Counted from the stretch's first letter, positions 53,575 to 63,260 are shown. The stretch is 64,000 nt of DNA from Mariniflexile sp044335535 (GCF_044335535.1 NZ_JBIQVZ010000002.1:682001-746000), one strand, 5' to 3'. Translations and numbers: made by a program. The notes: generated from the sequence alone by a model not told the origin.

Positions 53575-56352
53575 TTAATTAACCAACAACTTATGGGATG
53601 GTTTAAACTTTGTTAAATTAATGCCATCTACCGCAGCTTCATACTCCGATAAATTTGGAGTTCTACCCAATATTGTAGAAAGAACTACTACTGGAGTGGA
53701 AGATAGTAATGATTCTCCTTTTTTCTCACCGGAGTCTTTAACAACTCTTCCTTGGAATAAACGTGTTGACGTAGCCATCACCGTATCACCTGGCTCTGCT
53801 TTTTCCTGGTTCCCCATACATAGGTTACAACCTGGACGCTCTAAATACAACATGTTTTCATATTTAGTACGAGCCAATCCTTTAGGCTCATTGTCATCAA
53901 ATTCAAAACCAGAGTACTTTTGTAATACTTCCCAATCACCTTCAGATTTCAATTCATCAACAATATTATATGTTGGAGGTGCTACAACAAGCGGCGCATT
54001 AAATTCAACCTTTCCTTGTTTAGATTCAATATTCTTAAGCATTTGAGCAAGAATTTTCATGTCTCCTTTATGAACCATACAAGATCCAATAAATCCTAAA
54101 TCTACTTTTTTATTTCCTCCATAAAATGAAAGCGGTCTGATAGTGTCATGTGTATAACGCTTGGAAACATCCTCATTATAAACATCAGGGTCTGCAATCA
54201 TTGGTTCTATAATAGCATCCAAATCGACAACAACTTCTGCAAAATACTTAGCATTGGCATCAGGAGTTAAGGCAGGTTTTTCACCAGATTTAATCTCTGC
54301 AATTCGTTTATTAGCTTTATCAATTAATCCTTGAAGCACTTGTTTATCATTATCCATACCCTTCCCAATCATGATTTGGATTCTAGATTTAGCGATTTCT
54401 AAAGATTCGATTAAAGTTTCATCTTCCGAAATACATACAGAAGCTTTCGCTTTCATTTCAGCAGTCCAATCAGTAAATGTAAAGGCTTGGTCTGCGGTTA
54501 ATGTTCCAATATGGACTTCTATAACGCGTCCTTGGAATACATTTTCACCTCCAAACTGTTTTAACATTTGCTGTTGTGTTGCATGAACTACATCACGGAA
54601 GTCCATATAACTCTTCATATTCCCCTTGAAAGTCACTTTTACAGACTGTGGAATTGGCATGGTTGCCTCTCCTGTAGCTAAGGCTAAAGCAACCGTTCCT
54701 GAATCTGCTCCAAAAGCAACACCTTTTGACATACGTGTGTGCGAGTCACCACCTATAATGATAGCCCAATCATCAATGGTAATATCATTTAATACTTTAT
54801 GGATAACATCCGTCATGGAATGATAAACCCCTTTAGGATCACGTGCCGTAATTAAACCAAAGTCATTCATAAACTTCATTAGCTTTGGAATGTTGGCTTT
54901 AGACTTATTGTCCCAAACTGAAGCTGTATGACATCCTGATTGGTAAGCGCCATCAACAATTGGTGAAATAACCTTAGCTGCCATAGATTCTAACTCCTGG
55001 GCGGTCATTAAACCTGTTGTATCTTGTGAACCAACAATATTTACTTCAACTCGAACATCCGATCCTGCGTGCAATATTTTTCCTTGTGTATTACCAACAG
55101 CGTTTTTATTGAATATTTTTTCAACTGCAGTAAGACCTTGACCTTCAATAGAAATTTCTTTTGATGGTGCATACACTTGAGGGATATCAACACCTAAAGT
55201 TTTAGCTGCAAATGTTTGTAATTTTTTACCAAATACAATAGCATAAGAACCTCCTGCTTTGATAAACTCCACTTTTTGTGGTGTTAATGAGGCTGAAATG
55301 TCCATTAATTCTTGGTCGCCGTTGTATAACTTTTTCTCTTTGGTATTTATCGTTAAAACCGTACCGGTTTCTACAGAATATTTTTGCTCTAATACTGGTT
55401 CTCCATCAGCATCCAATATTGTATTCCCATCAGCATCTTTTTGCTTTACCCAGTTTTTTAAGTCAATTCCAATACCTCCTGTTACTCCAACGGTTGTTAG
55501 GAAAATTGGAGAAATACCATTTGTACCAGCAATAATCGGAGCTATATTGATAAATGGTACATACGGACTAGCTTGAACACCTGTCCATAACGCCACATTG
55601 TTTACTCCTGACATTCTTGAAGAACCAACTCCCATAGTGCCTTTTTCAGCAATTAACATCACACGTTTGTCTGGATGCTGTTCTTTTAACGCTAAAAGAT
55701 TCTTTTGCATCTCTTTATTATGTTCGAAGATACACTGACCATGTAACTCACGATCTGATCTTGAATGCGCATCACCTCCAGGTGAAAGTAAATCTGTAGA
55801 AATATCACCAATACCAGCAATGAAAGTAACTATCTTTATTTCTTCTTCAATCTCTGGAAGTTTTGTAAAAAACTCAGCTTGGGCGTAACTCTCAAGAATA
55901 TCTTTAGCAATCTCGCTTCCTTTTTCATAGGCATCTTTTAAACGTGCCGTGTCCGCTTCATAGAGGTAAACTTGTGTTTTTAAGACTTCCGCAGCTTCTT
56001 TAGCTATAGTGGCATTATCCCCTAAAGCTAAATCCAACAATACTTCAATAGAAGGGCCTCCTTTCATATGCGACAGTAACTCTAATGCAAAAGCAGGCGT
56101 GATTTCTTCCACTACTGATTCACCAAGAATGATCTCTTTTAAAAATTTAGCTTTCACGCCAGCAGCACTCGTGGTACCAGGCACAACATTGTATATGAAA
56201 AAGTTAAGAGAATCCGCTCTATACTTATTTTCTAAATCTTTAATTTGCTCAATAATTGCGCTTAACAATTCGGCATCATCAATTGGCTTTGGATTAAGCC
56301 CCTGACCTTTTCGTTCTTCGATCTCCTTGATGTAATCTTCATAAATGTTCAT
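53575..56352 (-). CDS. acnB: Bifunctional aconitate hydratase 2 / 2-methylisocitrate dehydratase
   Basis: A 925-residue AcnB. It has the HEAT-like N-terminal domain (about 1-160, helical, with ELLSHMKGGPSIEVLLDLAL), the swivelling domain early in the chain (MGVGSSRMSGVNNVALWTG), and then the catalytic domains with GGDSHTRMSKGVAFGADSG, FIGSCMVHKGD and GCNLCMGNQEKAEPG (cluster cysteines). This order, swivel before the catalytic core, distinguishes AcnB from AcnA. The start is ATG 56352, 29 nt after a short frame that resembles an AcnA N-terminus. Confidence 0.95.
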   Translation of the reverse strand: MNIYEDYIKEIEERKGQGLNPKPIDDAELLSAIIEQIKDLENKYRADSLNFFIYNVVPGTTSAAGVKAKFLKEIILGESVVEEITPAFALELLSHMKGGPSIEVLLDLALGDNATIAKEAAEVLKTQVYLYEADTARLKDAYEKGSEIAKDILESYAQAEFFTKLPEIEEEIKIVTFIAGIGDISTDLLSPGGDAHSRSDRELHGQCIFEHNKEMQKNLLALKEQHPDKRVMLIAEKGTMGVGSSRMSGVNNVALWTGVQASPYVPFINIAPIIAGTNGISPIFLTTVGVTGGIGIDLKNWVKQKDADGNTILDADGEPVLEQKYSVETGTVLTINTKEKKLYNGDQELMDISASLTPQKVEFIKAGGSYAIVFGKKLQTFAAKTLGVDIPQVYAPSKEISIEGQGLTAVEKIFNKNAVGNTQGKILHAGSDVRVEVNIVGSQDTTGLMTAQELESMAAKVISPIVDGAYQSGCHTASVWDNKSKANIPKLMKFMNDFGLITARDPKGVYHSMTDVIHKVLNDITIDDWAIIIGGDSHTRMSKGVAFGADSGTVALALATGEATMPIPQSVKVTFKGNMKSYMDFRDVVHATQQQMLKQFGGENVFQGRVIEVHIGTLTADQAFTFTDWTAEMKAKASVCISEDETLIESLEIAKSRIQIMIGKGMDNDKQVLQGLIDKANKRIAEIKSGEKPALTPDANAKYFAEVVVDLDAIIEPMIADPDVYNEDVSKRYTHDTIRPLSFYGGNKKVDLGFIGSCMVHKGDMKILAQMLKNIESKQGKVEFNAPLVVAPPTYNIVDELKSEGDWEVLQKYSGFEFDDNEPKGLARTKYENMLYLERPGCNLCMGNQEKAEPGDTVMATSTRLFQGRVVKDSGEKKGESLLSSTPVVVLSTILGRTPNLSEYEAAVDGINLTKFKPSHKLLVN

Positions 56353-56381
56353 AAGAAAAATGTTTTCAATGTTAAATTCAA

Positions 56382-56642
56382 TTAAATCAAATTGATTTTC
56401 ATGAATTGTGATAATGGCACTTGCGCGGAAGCATGCTGACTTGATTTTTTGTTTAAAGCAAAATTTACATTATCCAAACCTCTTTCAAAGATTTCTACTA
56501 GTATACTATCCCAAAGGAAATTGTAAACCATTTTTAAAGAAAGTGAAAGTGTTGTCAGTTGTTCAACAACTTCTTGTACGGCATGAATAAAACTTTGTCT
56601 TCTAGCATATAACCCTATTAATAAATCAGTGCCAAATGCCAT
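56382..56642 (-). pseudogene. Relic of an aconitase (AcnA-type) N-terminus
   Basis: An 86-codon frame whose product aligns end to end with the first ~84 residues of the AcnA-type enzyme at 51128-53398. Shared landmarks, in order, are MAF, a Tyr-x-Arg, EVV, TLS, K-x-x-YN-x-LWD, FERG, a D-x-V-x-FA and a final Q-x-A-x-AQ followed by L-x-QFM; by eye roughly 40% of positions are identical. The frame then stops, 29 nt before acnB. The rest of an aconitase is absent. It retains an ATG and an open frame, so it may be translated as a leader peptide, but the simplest reading is a decayed 5' end of a duplicated acnA. Confidence 0.7.
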
Positions 56643-57045
56643 GTCTTCTGTTTAATTTTTTGTTTTTTTAAAAGTTTCGCAAATTACTAAATTAATCTTT
56701 AGAAGTAAAAACAAACGCTGCAATACAATTGTTCTATATTGCGATTTATTATAGTCACATTATAAATTAATCTGATTATATTTTTTTCAATATTTTCAGA
56801 TTAATAATGATGATTATTTAATCGATTCTTATTTTAAAAAAATTTTTATCTCTTAGATTCGTTGTTGGTCTTTCAAAATATACGAACAGCAAGTAACTAA
56901 GTTGCTATGATAATAGCCAATAAATAAACAGAATTACTATTTTAATGATGAATGATGCCTGTGATACATCTATAAAATATTGACACAATAGAATAATTTA
57001 TCAAATAAAGATGTTTTTTCTGGACTTATATGATCGACATTAATC

Positions 57046-57250
57046 TCCAATTAAAGATTTAAGACCTTCCCTAAAAGAAAACAGACAAAACAATAACATA
57101 TTGATATTCAAATACATATTTACATATCTGTTTTAATAATCGCTAAGTAACTAATTATTACAAAAGCAAGCCCACAAATAGGTAATCTCTTAAAAAAGCC
57201 ATTAGCACTGTGTTTGTAGTGAATTGTAAAAGTTTTATTGGACAACAAGG
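57046..57250 (+). repeat. Dispersed intergenic repeat, copy B
   Basis: Matches copy C (62603-62830) in the same orientation and copy A (6710-6900) inverted. Shared with C: TTGATATTCAAAT, TAAGTAACTAATTATTACAA and GGTAATCTCT-like segments. Shared with A: AGATTTAAGACC, CTGTGTTTGTAG and TTTTATTGGACAACAA. It occupies the moxR end of the 56643-57278 gap; the acnB side of that gap is AT-rich with an AATCTGATTA...TCAGATT inverted repeat and no gene. Confidence 0.75.
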
Positions 57251-57278
57251 ATACAGAGTTTTTTCCGTACCTATTATT

Positions 57279-58232
57279 TTAAAATAAGCTCTTAATAATT
57301 TGTGTTTCGGTAATACCTTCAGCTTCGGCTTTATAGTTTTTAATAATCCTATGTCTTAAAATACCAAAAGCTACGGCTTGGACATTTTCTATATCGGGAG
57401 AAAATTTACCTTGTATGGCCGCATGTGTTTTAGCTGCCAATATTAAGTTTTGTGAAGCTCTTGGACCAGCACCCCAATCGATATAATTTTTAACTAATTC
57501 GCTAGTTGTTTCGCCATTTGGTCTGGTTTTACCTACCATGGTAACCGCATATTCAATAACATTATCGGCCACTGGTATGCGTCTTATTAAATGCTGAAAG
57601 TCTGTTATTTCTTTTGCTGAAAACAGTGCGTTTACTTTTGCTTGATTGTCTGAAGTGGTTGCTTTTACAACCTCTACTTCTTCTTTAAAAGATGGATAAT
57701 CCAAATTAATAGCAAACATAAAACGGTCTAATTGTGCTTCTGGCAACGGATACGTTCCTTCTTGCTCGATAGGATTTTGTGTGGCTAATACAAAATAGGG
57801 GAGCTCCAATTTATAGTGATGACCAGCTACCGTTACCGCACGTTCTTGCATGGCTTCTAATAAAGCTGCTTGCGTTTTTGGAGGTGTTCTGTTAATCTCA
57901 TCGGCTAAGATAATATTAGAAAAGATGGGGCCTTTTATGAATTTAAAATGGCGGTCTTCGTCTAAAATTTCACTGCCCAGAATATCACTAGGCATTAAAT
58001 CGGGCGTGAATTGGATACGCTTAAATTCGAGTCCCAAAGCTTGTGCAATGGTATTTACCATCAAGGTTTTTGCTAAACCCGGCACACCAATAAGTAATGA
58101 ATGTCCGCCAGAAAAAATAGAAATTAATATTTGATTTACAACCTCATCTTGACCAACAATGACTTTGGCTATTTCTGTTTTTAAATCTTTATATCGTTTT
58201 ACAAATTGTTCGATAGCAGCTACATCAGACAT
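57279..58232 (-). CDS. MoxR-family AAA+ ATPase
   Basis: A 317-residue MoxR ATPase acting as a chaperone-like remodeller, usually with von Willebrand A-domain partners. Walker A GVPGLAKTLM, Walker B IILADEINRTPPKTQAALLEAM, sensor region VLATQNPIEQEGTYPLPEAQ and the C-terminal lid are all present. It starts 4 nt after the SurA-type gene on the same strand, so it is co-transcribed with the folding factors. The DUF58/BatA-type partners that often follow MoxR are not adjacent here. Confidence 0.92.
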   Translation of the reverse strand: MSDVAAIEQFVKRYKDLKTEIAKVIVGQDEVVNQILISIFSGGHSLLIGVPGLAKTLMVNTIAQALGLEFKRIQFTPDLMPSDILGSEILDEDRHFKFIKGPIFSNIILADEINRTPPKTQAALLEAMQERAVTVAGHHYKLELPYFVLATQNPIEQEGTYPLPEAQLDRFMFAINLDYPSFKEEVEVVKATTSDNQAKVNALFSAKEITDFQHLIRRIPVADNVIEYAVTMVGKTRPNGETTSELVKNYIDWGAGPRASQNLILAAKTHAAIQGKFSPDIENVQAVAFGILRHRIIKNYKAEAEGITETQIIKSLF

Positions 58233-58236
58233 ATTA

Positions 58237-59691
58237 TTACTTTTTTAACCAGTTGCTGGAAAATTTACAATCTCTATACGTTCCACTAATTTTTATATAA
58301 GTATCTAAAATCTTTTCTTCCTGCCATTTTGCAATTGCTTTTATCTTTTTTTCATCTAAAGCCAGTTGCTTAATTTTTAAATAATCGCGTGCATAATCTG
58401 CTTCGTGCTCGTCTATTCTATCGGTAACCATTAAAATTTTAAACTTGGTTTTACCGGTTCTGTCTTCTTCTTTTAATACCAAACTAACCTCACCGTCTTT
58501 TAAGTTTTGGATTTGTGAATATAACTCCGGTTCCATTCTGGTTAACTCAAAATTATAATCTTGGGTGATTGGGTTTATCAATTGCCCACCATCACCACGT
58601 GTTTCTTTTTCATCACTGGCTTCTCTGGCAGCATCGGCAAACGATATTTTACCCTCAACAATACGCTGTCTTACTTTTTCCAAACGTTCTTTTGCTTCTT
58701 TTACAGCTTCGATTGAAACTTTTGGTGATAATAATATATGGGCTACATCATATTCTTGCCCTCTAATTTTTTCACATTGAATGATATGATAGCCAAAATC
58801 GGTTTCAAAAGGTTCTGATATTTCACCTTCTTGAAGTGAAAAAGCTACTTGCCTAAACTCTTTAACCATTCGTGGTTGTTTTCTGTTCAAGGTATATTTT
58901 CCACCTTTACTTGCCGAACCTGGGTCTTCGGAATACAATACGGCTTTAGAACGGAAACTAGCGCCGTTTTCAATAATATCGGCTTTAAACTCCTTTAATC
59001 TATTAATAACACGTTGTTTTTCTTCTTCCGATATTTTAGGCTCAGCAACAATCTGGGCTACTTTTAACTCGGTTCCAAATGTTGGACGCTCGTCTTTAGG
59101 GATTTTTTCAAAAAATGCACGTACCTCTTCAGGCGTTATTTCAATTTCCTCAACAATTTTAGCCTGCATTTTAGCTGCTAATTGATTGCTTTTATTAATT
59201 TCGAACATCTCGTCTCTAAACGCTTTTTCATCGTCCTTTTTATAAAACTCTAAAAGCTTTTCCATAGATCCATTCGTTTGTGCCAAGAATTGTTCGATTT
59301 GGTAATCTACATTCTGTCTTATTTCGGAATCAGAAACTTGAATACTATCTTGTATCGCTTGATGTGCATACAATTTGTCTTCTAATAATTTCCCAAATAA
59401 TTCACATGGTTTTATATCGGTCGTATTAACACCCTGTGCCTGTAATTGCAAATAGGCTTTATCTATATCTGAATCTAAAATAATATAGTCACCTACAACG
59501 GCTGCAACACCATCAACCTTTTTAGCATTTTGGGTACTGATTGAATCTGCTTTTTTAGGCGTTTCCTGTACTTTCTCGTCGTTTATTACTTCTTGTGCAG
59601 ATATATTATTTACTATTAGTAAGGTTATGAATAAAAGAACGAGTTGTTTCAAATTATTTGTAAATTTCAAATTGTTTATTTTTAATAGCAT
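58237..59691 (-). CDS. Periplasmic SurA-like peptidyl-prolyl isomerase
   Basis: An outer-membrane-protein folding factor of up to 484 residues. A signal peptide (ending NNISAQ) is followed by a SurA-N helical domain (about 45-195; VAAVVGDYIILDSDIDKA) and parvulin domains: one around 200-310 (KVAQIVAEPKISEEEKQ, DPGSASKGGKYTL, FETDFGYHIIQCEKI) and one around 315-430 (DVAHILLSPKVSIEAVKEA). The 5' end overlaps the upstream gene by 38 nt; a downstream TTG near 59670 is an alternative start that would reduce the overlap. Confidence 0.88.
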   Translation of the reverse strand: MLLKINNLKFTNNLKQLVLLFITLLIVNNISAQEVINDEKVQETPKKADSISTQNAKKVDGVAAVVGDYIILDSDIDKAYLQLQAQGVNTTDIKPCELFGKLLEDKLYAHQAIQDSIQVSDSEIRQNVDYQIEQFLAQTNGSMEKLLEFYKKDDEKAFRDEMFEINKSNQLAAKMQAKIVEEIEITPEEVRAFFEKIPKDERPTFGTELKVAQIVAEPKISEEEKQRVINRLKEFKADIIENGASFRSKAVLYSEDPGSASKGGKYTLNRKQPRMVKEFRQVAFSLQEGEISEPFETDFGYHIIQCEKIRGQEYDVAHILLSPKVSIEAVKEAKERLEKVRQRIVEGKISFADAAREASDEKETRGDGGQLINPITQDYNFELTRMEPELYSQIQNLKDGEVSLVLKEEDRTGKTKFKILMVTDRIDEHEADYARDYLKIKQLALDEKKIKAIAKWQEEKILDTYIKISGTYRDCKFSSNWLKK

Positions 59692-60505
59692 CTTTAGTAA
59701 TGTCTTTTTCTAATTCTCTAATAAGTTCAAGCTTTCTTTTATTAACGACAATCTGATCTATAGTTGGCCTTACGTACTCTAAAGGCGCCGTATCATTTCG
59801 AAACAAAACGTCATTAATTTGCATCAAATATACTCCTAATGAATCTTTGAGTTGTACAAAATTAGATTTTTTTAACAGTTGATCTTTATTTTCAAGAGTA
59901 ATAGCTGGAATTTTACTAACTACTTGGTTCGCCTTAATCCAAATGGTATCGTTTAACGAGTACGATTTAAACTGTATGGAAATAGCATTTAAGTCTTTTT
60001 TGTCTTTGGAATTGAAGCGTTTAAATTTTTCTACAATCGCCTTGTAGTTGATAATGTTCTCGTCCAAATGAATATACCTAAACTTTAGCAATTCTTCATT
60101 TAATTTAAATATATCTTTATTTTCATTGTAATAAGCTTCGGCTTCTTGTTTAGTAACCACCGTATTCATATCCCTTTTTACTAAAGCCTCAATATATGCT
60201 TTAGTGTATAAATCGGTTTTATACTGATCCACCAGCTTATTAAACTCTGCCTGCTTTGATTCGCTTAAATTAACTTTAGCGCCATCTACAAACAACTGCT
60301 GGGTAGCCCAACGCTTAATAAAGTTTTGAACCAACAGCATACTATCTTCTTTGGAAGTACCTTCAGAAACTAAATCTTTAATATCATCATAATACAAATA
60401 GGTATCGTTAACCCTTGCAACAGCAACCCTATCGTCTGTTTTTTTAAAAAAGTCACACGAGGTTACTAATATTAAGAGAAAAAATATGATGATTTTATCT
60501 TTCAC
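59654..60505 (-). CDS. Lipoprotein of the SurA N-domain type, no clear isomerase domain
   Basis: A 283-residue protein with a lipobox signal peptide (LLILVTSCDFFKK, Cys17). The body resembles a SurA/PpiC N-terminal helical domain (VARVNDTYLYYDDIKDLV, QNFIKRWATQQLFVDGA, TKQEAEAYYNENKDIF). The parvulin signature seen in its two neighbours (xHILxxP...GGxLG...FGYHI) is not visible, so it is probably a chaperone-type subunit rather than an isomerase. It is the middle gene of a three-gene folding-factor operon, adjoining the 60506 gene with no gap. Confidence 0.75.
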   Translation of the reverse strand: MKDKIIIFFLLILVTSCDFFKKTDDRVAVARVNDTYLYYDDIKDLVSEGTSKEDSMLLVQNFIKRWATQQLFVDGAKVNLSESKQAEFNKLVDQYKTDLYTKAYIEALVKRDMNTVVTKQEAEAYYNENKDIFKLNEELLKFRYIHLDENIINYKAIVEKFKRFNSKDKKDLNAISIQFKSYSLNDTIWIKANQVVSKIPAITLENKDQLLKKSNFVQLKDSLGVYLMQINDVLFRNDTAPLEYVRPTIDQIVVNKRKLELIRELEKDITKDAIKNKQFEIYK

Positions 60506-62461
60506 CTATTGGTTTTTTATTTGGGACTTTACATTTTTTAAAGCCTCTTGGTTTATTACTATTTTATATTTTTCTGCGAGTTCTTTTAGCCATTTTTCCT
60601 CTTTATATGCTTGATAATCGCTTATCACCAAACCTTTAGCTTCTTCTAATGTTTTTTGGGTTTCTGGCAACACTTCTTTTACTTGAACTAAAACAAAAGC
60701 ATTATTATGATTGTATATTTTAGATATTCCTTTTTTAAACTCAAAACCTTTTGGCAATGCTTGATGATTGACATCCATGGTATCTACCGTAAAGATAACG
60801 TCTATTTTATCATTACTATTTACAAGTGTTTTAATTTCTTGTAATGCCATCCCCTTTTTTAACAGTTTCGCTACTTTTTTTAACGTTTTTTGGTCTTTTG
60901 AAGAAGCTACTACGGCATCTACACGTTTTGGTGTTAGATACTTGTTCTTATGTGAGTTGTAGTAATCTTGAATTTCTAAAGAATCGGTTTTAGCCGTATT
61001 CCAAATGGTGGTTTCCATCAAATCGAACAATAATAATCCGTCTCTATATTCGGCAACCACATGGGCATATTCTTCGTTTTCGTTTTCAAGATTATCTTCT
61101 TGATATGTTACTAAACTCGTATTTAAAAACGCGTTATAATGTTTTAAAGCCAAGGTTTTAAAATCGGTTTTTGCAGCAGTATTACGTTGTACTGAAACTA
61201 AATAATCGCCAAAATCTTTATATATTAATTGCTTGTTTCCTATTTTAATCAGTGGTTTATCGGCGGTAAAATCTTTAGGAAGTTGCCAAGTACTTTTAAA
61301 ATAATCGGCATTCAAAATAGATGCAAAATACGCTAACGCAGGTTGTTTTTCTGGAATATTGTATTTTGTTTTAAGCTTAGTATATAAAGCTTCATCTATT
61401 AATTTAGAACGCTCATCACGCTTTACTTTTTGCTCCAATTCCTGTTTCATATCTTCAAAAGAGGCTATGTTTTTTTTGCCATACAATTTTACAATATGCC
61501 ACCCGTATTGCGTTTTAAAAGGTTCGGAGACCTCGCCTATTTCATTTAAACCAAAAGCAGCACCCTCAAACTCATTGGAGTTTATTTGTCCGCTAGAAAA
61601 TGGCGCTAACATACCACCATTTAGTGCTGAATTTGTATCATCTGAAAACTGTTTTGCCAAAGCTTCAAAATCTTCACCTTGTTTTAGTTTTTTATAAATA
61701 TCCTGGATTCTATCTTCTGGTTTTTCAGCTAAGGAATCGCCTGGCTTTTCTACAACCATAATGTGTGCCACCGTACGTTCGCCTCTAGATTTTCTTTTGT
61801 CTTGCACATATACAATATGATACCCAAACCGAGTTCTAAACGGTTGTGAAATATCGCCAACTTTGGTATTGAACGTAGCATTTTCAAACGGATAAACCAT
61901 TCTAAAACCTGAAAAATAACCTAAATCTTCACCATAAACCGTTTGTCCGTTATGCACTTCTTGTCTTACTTTATCAAAACCTTCTTTTAAAGCTCTATTA
62001 CGCAAGTTTAAAATAGAATTATAAGCTGTCAAAGTATCGTTAGGATTTGCATTTTCTGGAATTTTTATTAAAATATGTGATGCTTTTACATCATTAGAAA
62101 TACGCTCGTATGCTTCTTCCACCAAGGCATCGGTTACTTTGGCATCTGTAATAAAACTTTTTGCCAACTGCTTTTTGTAACTGTCTAACTCGCGTATGTA
62201 TGTTGGTTTTTCTTGAAGCTCTAAAGTTTTTGCCTCTTTTAACTTTAGTTTGTAGTTGGTAAAAAGCGACAGATACTCATCCACATCTTTTTGGGATTCA
62301 TCTTGAACTAAATCTAAATTTTTATTATAAACCCTTAAGAATTCTGAAACATAAACGGGCTCATCATCAATACTGAACAATATTTCTTTATCAACAGATT
62401 GACCCTTAACATTTGTAATAAATACTGAAAAAATTAAAATAAGTAAATACTTAAAGTTCAT
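60506..62461 (-). CDS. Periplasmic peptidyl-prolyl isomerase with tandem parvulin domains
   Basis: About 651 residues. The start is placed at ATG 62461 (MNFKYLLILIFSVFITNVKGQ, a clear signal peptide); the longer open frame adds 27 hydrophobic residues that are not typical. Two complete PpiC/parvulin domains follow an N-terminal helical part: first about 120-235 (VKASHILIKIPENANP, YGEDLGYFSGFRMVYPF, TRFGYHIVYVQDKRKS) and second about 235-340 (TVAHIMVVEKPGDSL, ALNGGMLAPFSSGQ, TQYGWHIVKLYGK). The C-terminal half (about 345-651) shows no named domain. First gene of the folding-factor/MoxR run. Confidence 0.9.
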   Translation of the reverse strand: MNFKYLLILIFSVFITNVKGQSVDKEILFSIDDEPVYVSEFLRVYNKNLDLVQDESQKDVDEYLSLFTNYKLKLKEAKTLELQEKPTYIRELDSYKKQLAKSFITDAKVTDALVEEAYERISNDVKASHILIKIPENANPNDTLTAYNSILNLRNRALKEGFDKVRQEVHNGQTVYGEDLGYFSGFRMVYPFENATFNTKVGDISQPFRTRFGYHIVYVQDKRKSRGERTVAHIMVVEKPGDSLAEKPEDRIQDIYKKLKQGEDFEALAKQFSDDTNSALNGGMLAPFSSGQINSNEFEGAAFGLNEIGEVSEPFKTQYGWHIVKLYGKKNIASFEDMKQELEQKVKRDERSKLIDEALYTKLKTKYNIPEKQPALAYFASILNADYFKSTWQLPKDFTADKPLIKIGNKQLIYKDFGDYLVSVQRNTAAKTDFKTLALKHYNAFLNTSLVTYQEDNLENENEEYAHVVAEYRDGLLLFDLMETTIWNTAKTDSLEIQDYYNSHKNKYLTPKRVDAVVASSKDQKTLKKVAKLLKKGMALQEIKTLVNSNDKIDVIFTVDTMDVNHQALPKGFEFKKGISKIYNHNNAFVLVQVKEVLPETQKTLEEAKGLVISDYQAYKEEKWLKELAEKYKIVINQEALKNVKSQIKNQ

Positions 62462-62602
62462 TTGAATAAAATTTATATAATAGCACAAAAATAGCAATAT
62501 AAAGCTATAATGCAAGTTGCTTTTAAAAACGATTAAAAACATAAAATATTTTCATTTTTGAAGCAGTGGACTCGTATATTTTTTTACCTTTCAATTATTA
62601 AT

Positions 62603-62830
62603 TAGTGTCCGATTCAAGATTCAAGACCGCTTCGCTGAAAGAAAATAGAATATAGACAAGAGACAATAGAAGAATGTACGTAGACATAATGACAGCAAAT
62701 TGATATTCAAATGTATGTTTGCATGTCTGTTTTTTGTAATCGTAAGTAACTAATTATTACAAAAAGCAAGGTCACAAATCAGTAATCTCTTTAAGTTTGC
62801 AGTGAACTGTAAAAGTTTAATCAAACAAGA
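62603..62830 (+). repeat. Dispersed intergenic repeat, copy C
   Basis: Begins TAGTGTCCGATTCAAGATT, followed by CAAGACCGCTTCGCTG and AAAGAAAATAGAA, and ends GTGAACTGTAAAAGTTTAAT. It matches copy B directly and copy A inverted. It ends about 20 nt before the ATG of the gene at 62851, and fills most of the 62462-62850 gap; nothing else is seen there. Confidence 0.75.
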
Positions 62831-62850
62831 ATGTTTTTTTATTAAATACT

Positions 62851-63084
62851 ATGCGGAAATTAAAGCTAATATGGGATTTTCATGGACCAGATGCCACTAA
62901 AATTGCACAACATCATGAAATTCATTTAAAAGAATACATCCTACTAGAAAAATTGGACATCACTATTACTGGCTTTGAAAATATAAGTGAAATACATGCC
63001 CTCGCTTATTTGGTTGTAGATGAAGTAAACATGAAACCCATTCGAGATGCTCTAAAACCACATAGAGGACAGGTTTATGTCTAA
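62851..63084 (+). CDS. Small conserved protein of unknown function
   Basis: A 77-residue soluble protein (MRKLKLIWDFHGPDATKIA, HHEIHLKEYILLEKLDI, ending PHRGQVYV). No signal peptide or membrane segment is seen. The His-rich N-terminal third and the VVDEVNMKPIRDALKPHR end look like a compact alpha/beta domain. I recall similar short proteins in other Bacteroidota but no named family. It lies directly after repeat copy C and 177 nt before a transporter gene on the same strand. Confidence 0.6.
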   Translation: MRKLKLIWDFHGPDATKIAQHHEIHLKEYILLEKLDITITGFENISEIHALAYLVVDEVNMKPIRDALKPHRGQVYV

Positions 63085-63260
63085 AAATAAAGCTTTCGAT
63101 ATCTCAATGATACCTGTATTCAATCAAAAAATCAAGACGAGTTCTAAATTAAAATCAAATTGAACCATCTATTCTCACTTAAAAGAATAACCAATACCTG
63201 TAGCTTTGCTGTCTTGAAATTTTTTTCACCTAAACTTATCATTAAAAACATCAAGAGCTT

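Noticed and set aside
51128..56352. AcnA and AcnB as redundant copies of one gene
   Set aside because: They have different domain orders (swivel domain C-terminal versus N-terminal) and many bacteria carry both; only the short upstream frame is a duplicate.
57850..58134. Plus-strand frame opposite moxR
   Set aside because: Antisense to an intact AAA+ ATPase with all motifs; a by-product of codon usage.
63077..63163. 28-codon frame overlapping the end of the 77-residue gene
   Set aside because: Too short, no conserved features, and nothing beyond an ATG overlap to support translation.
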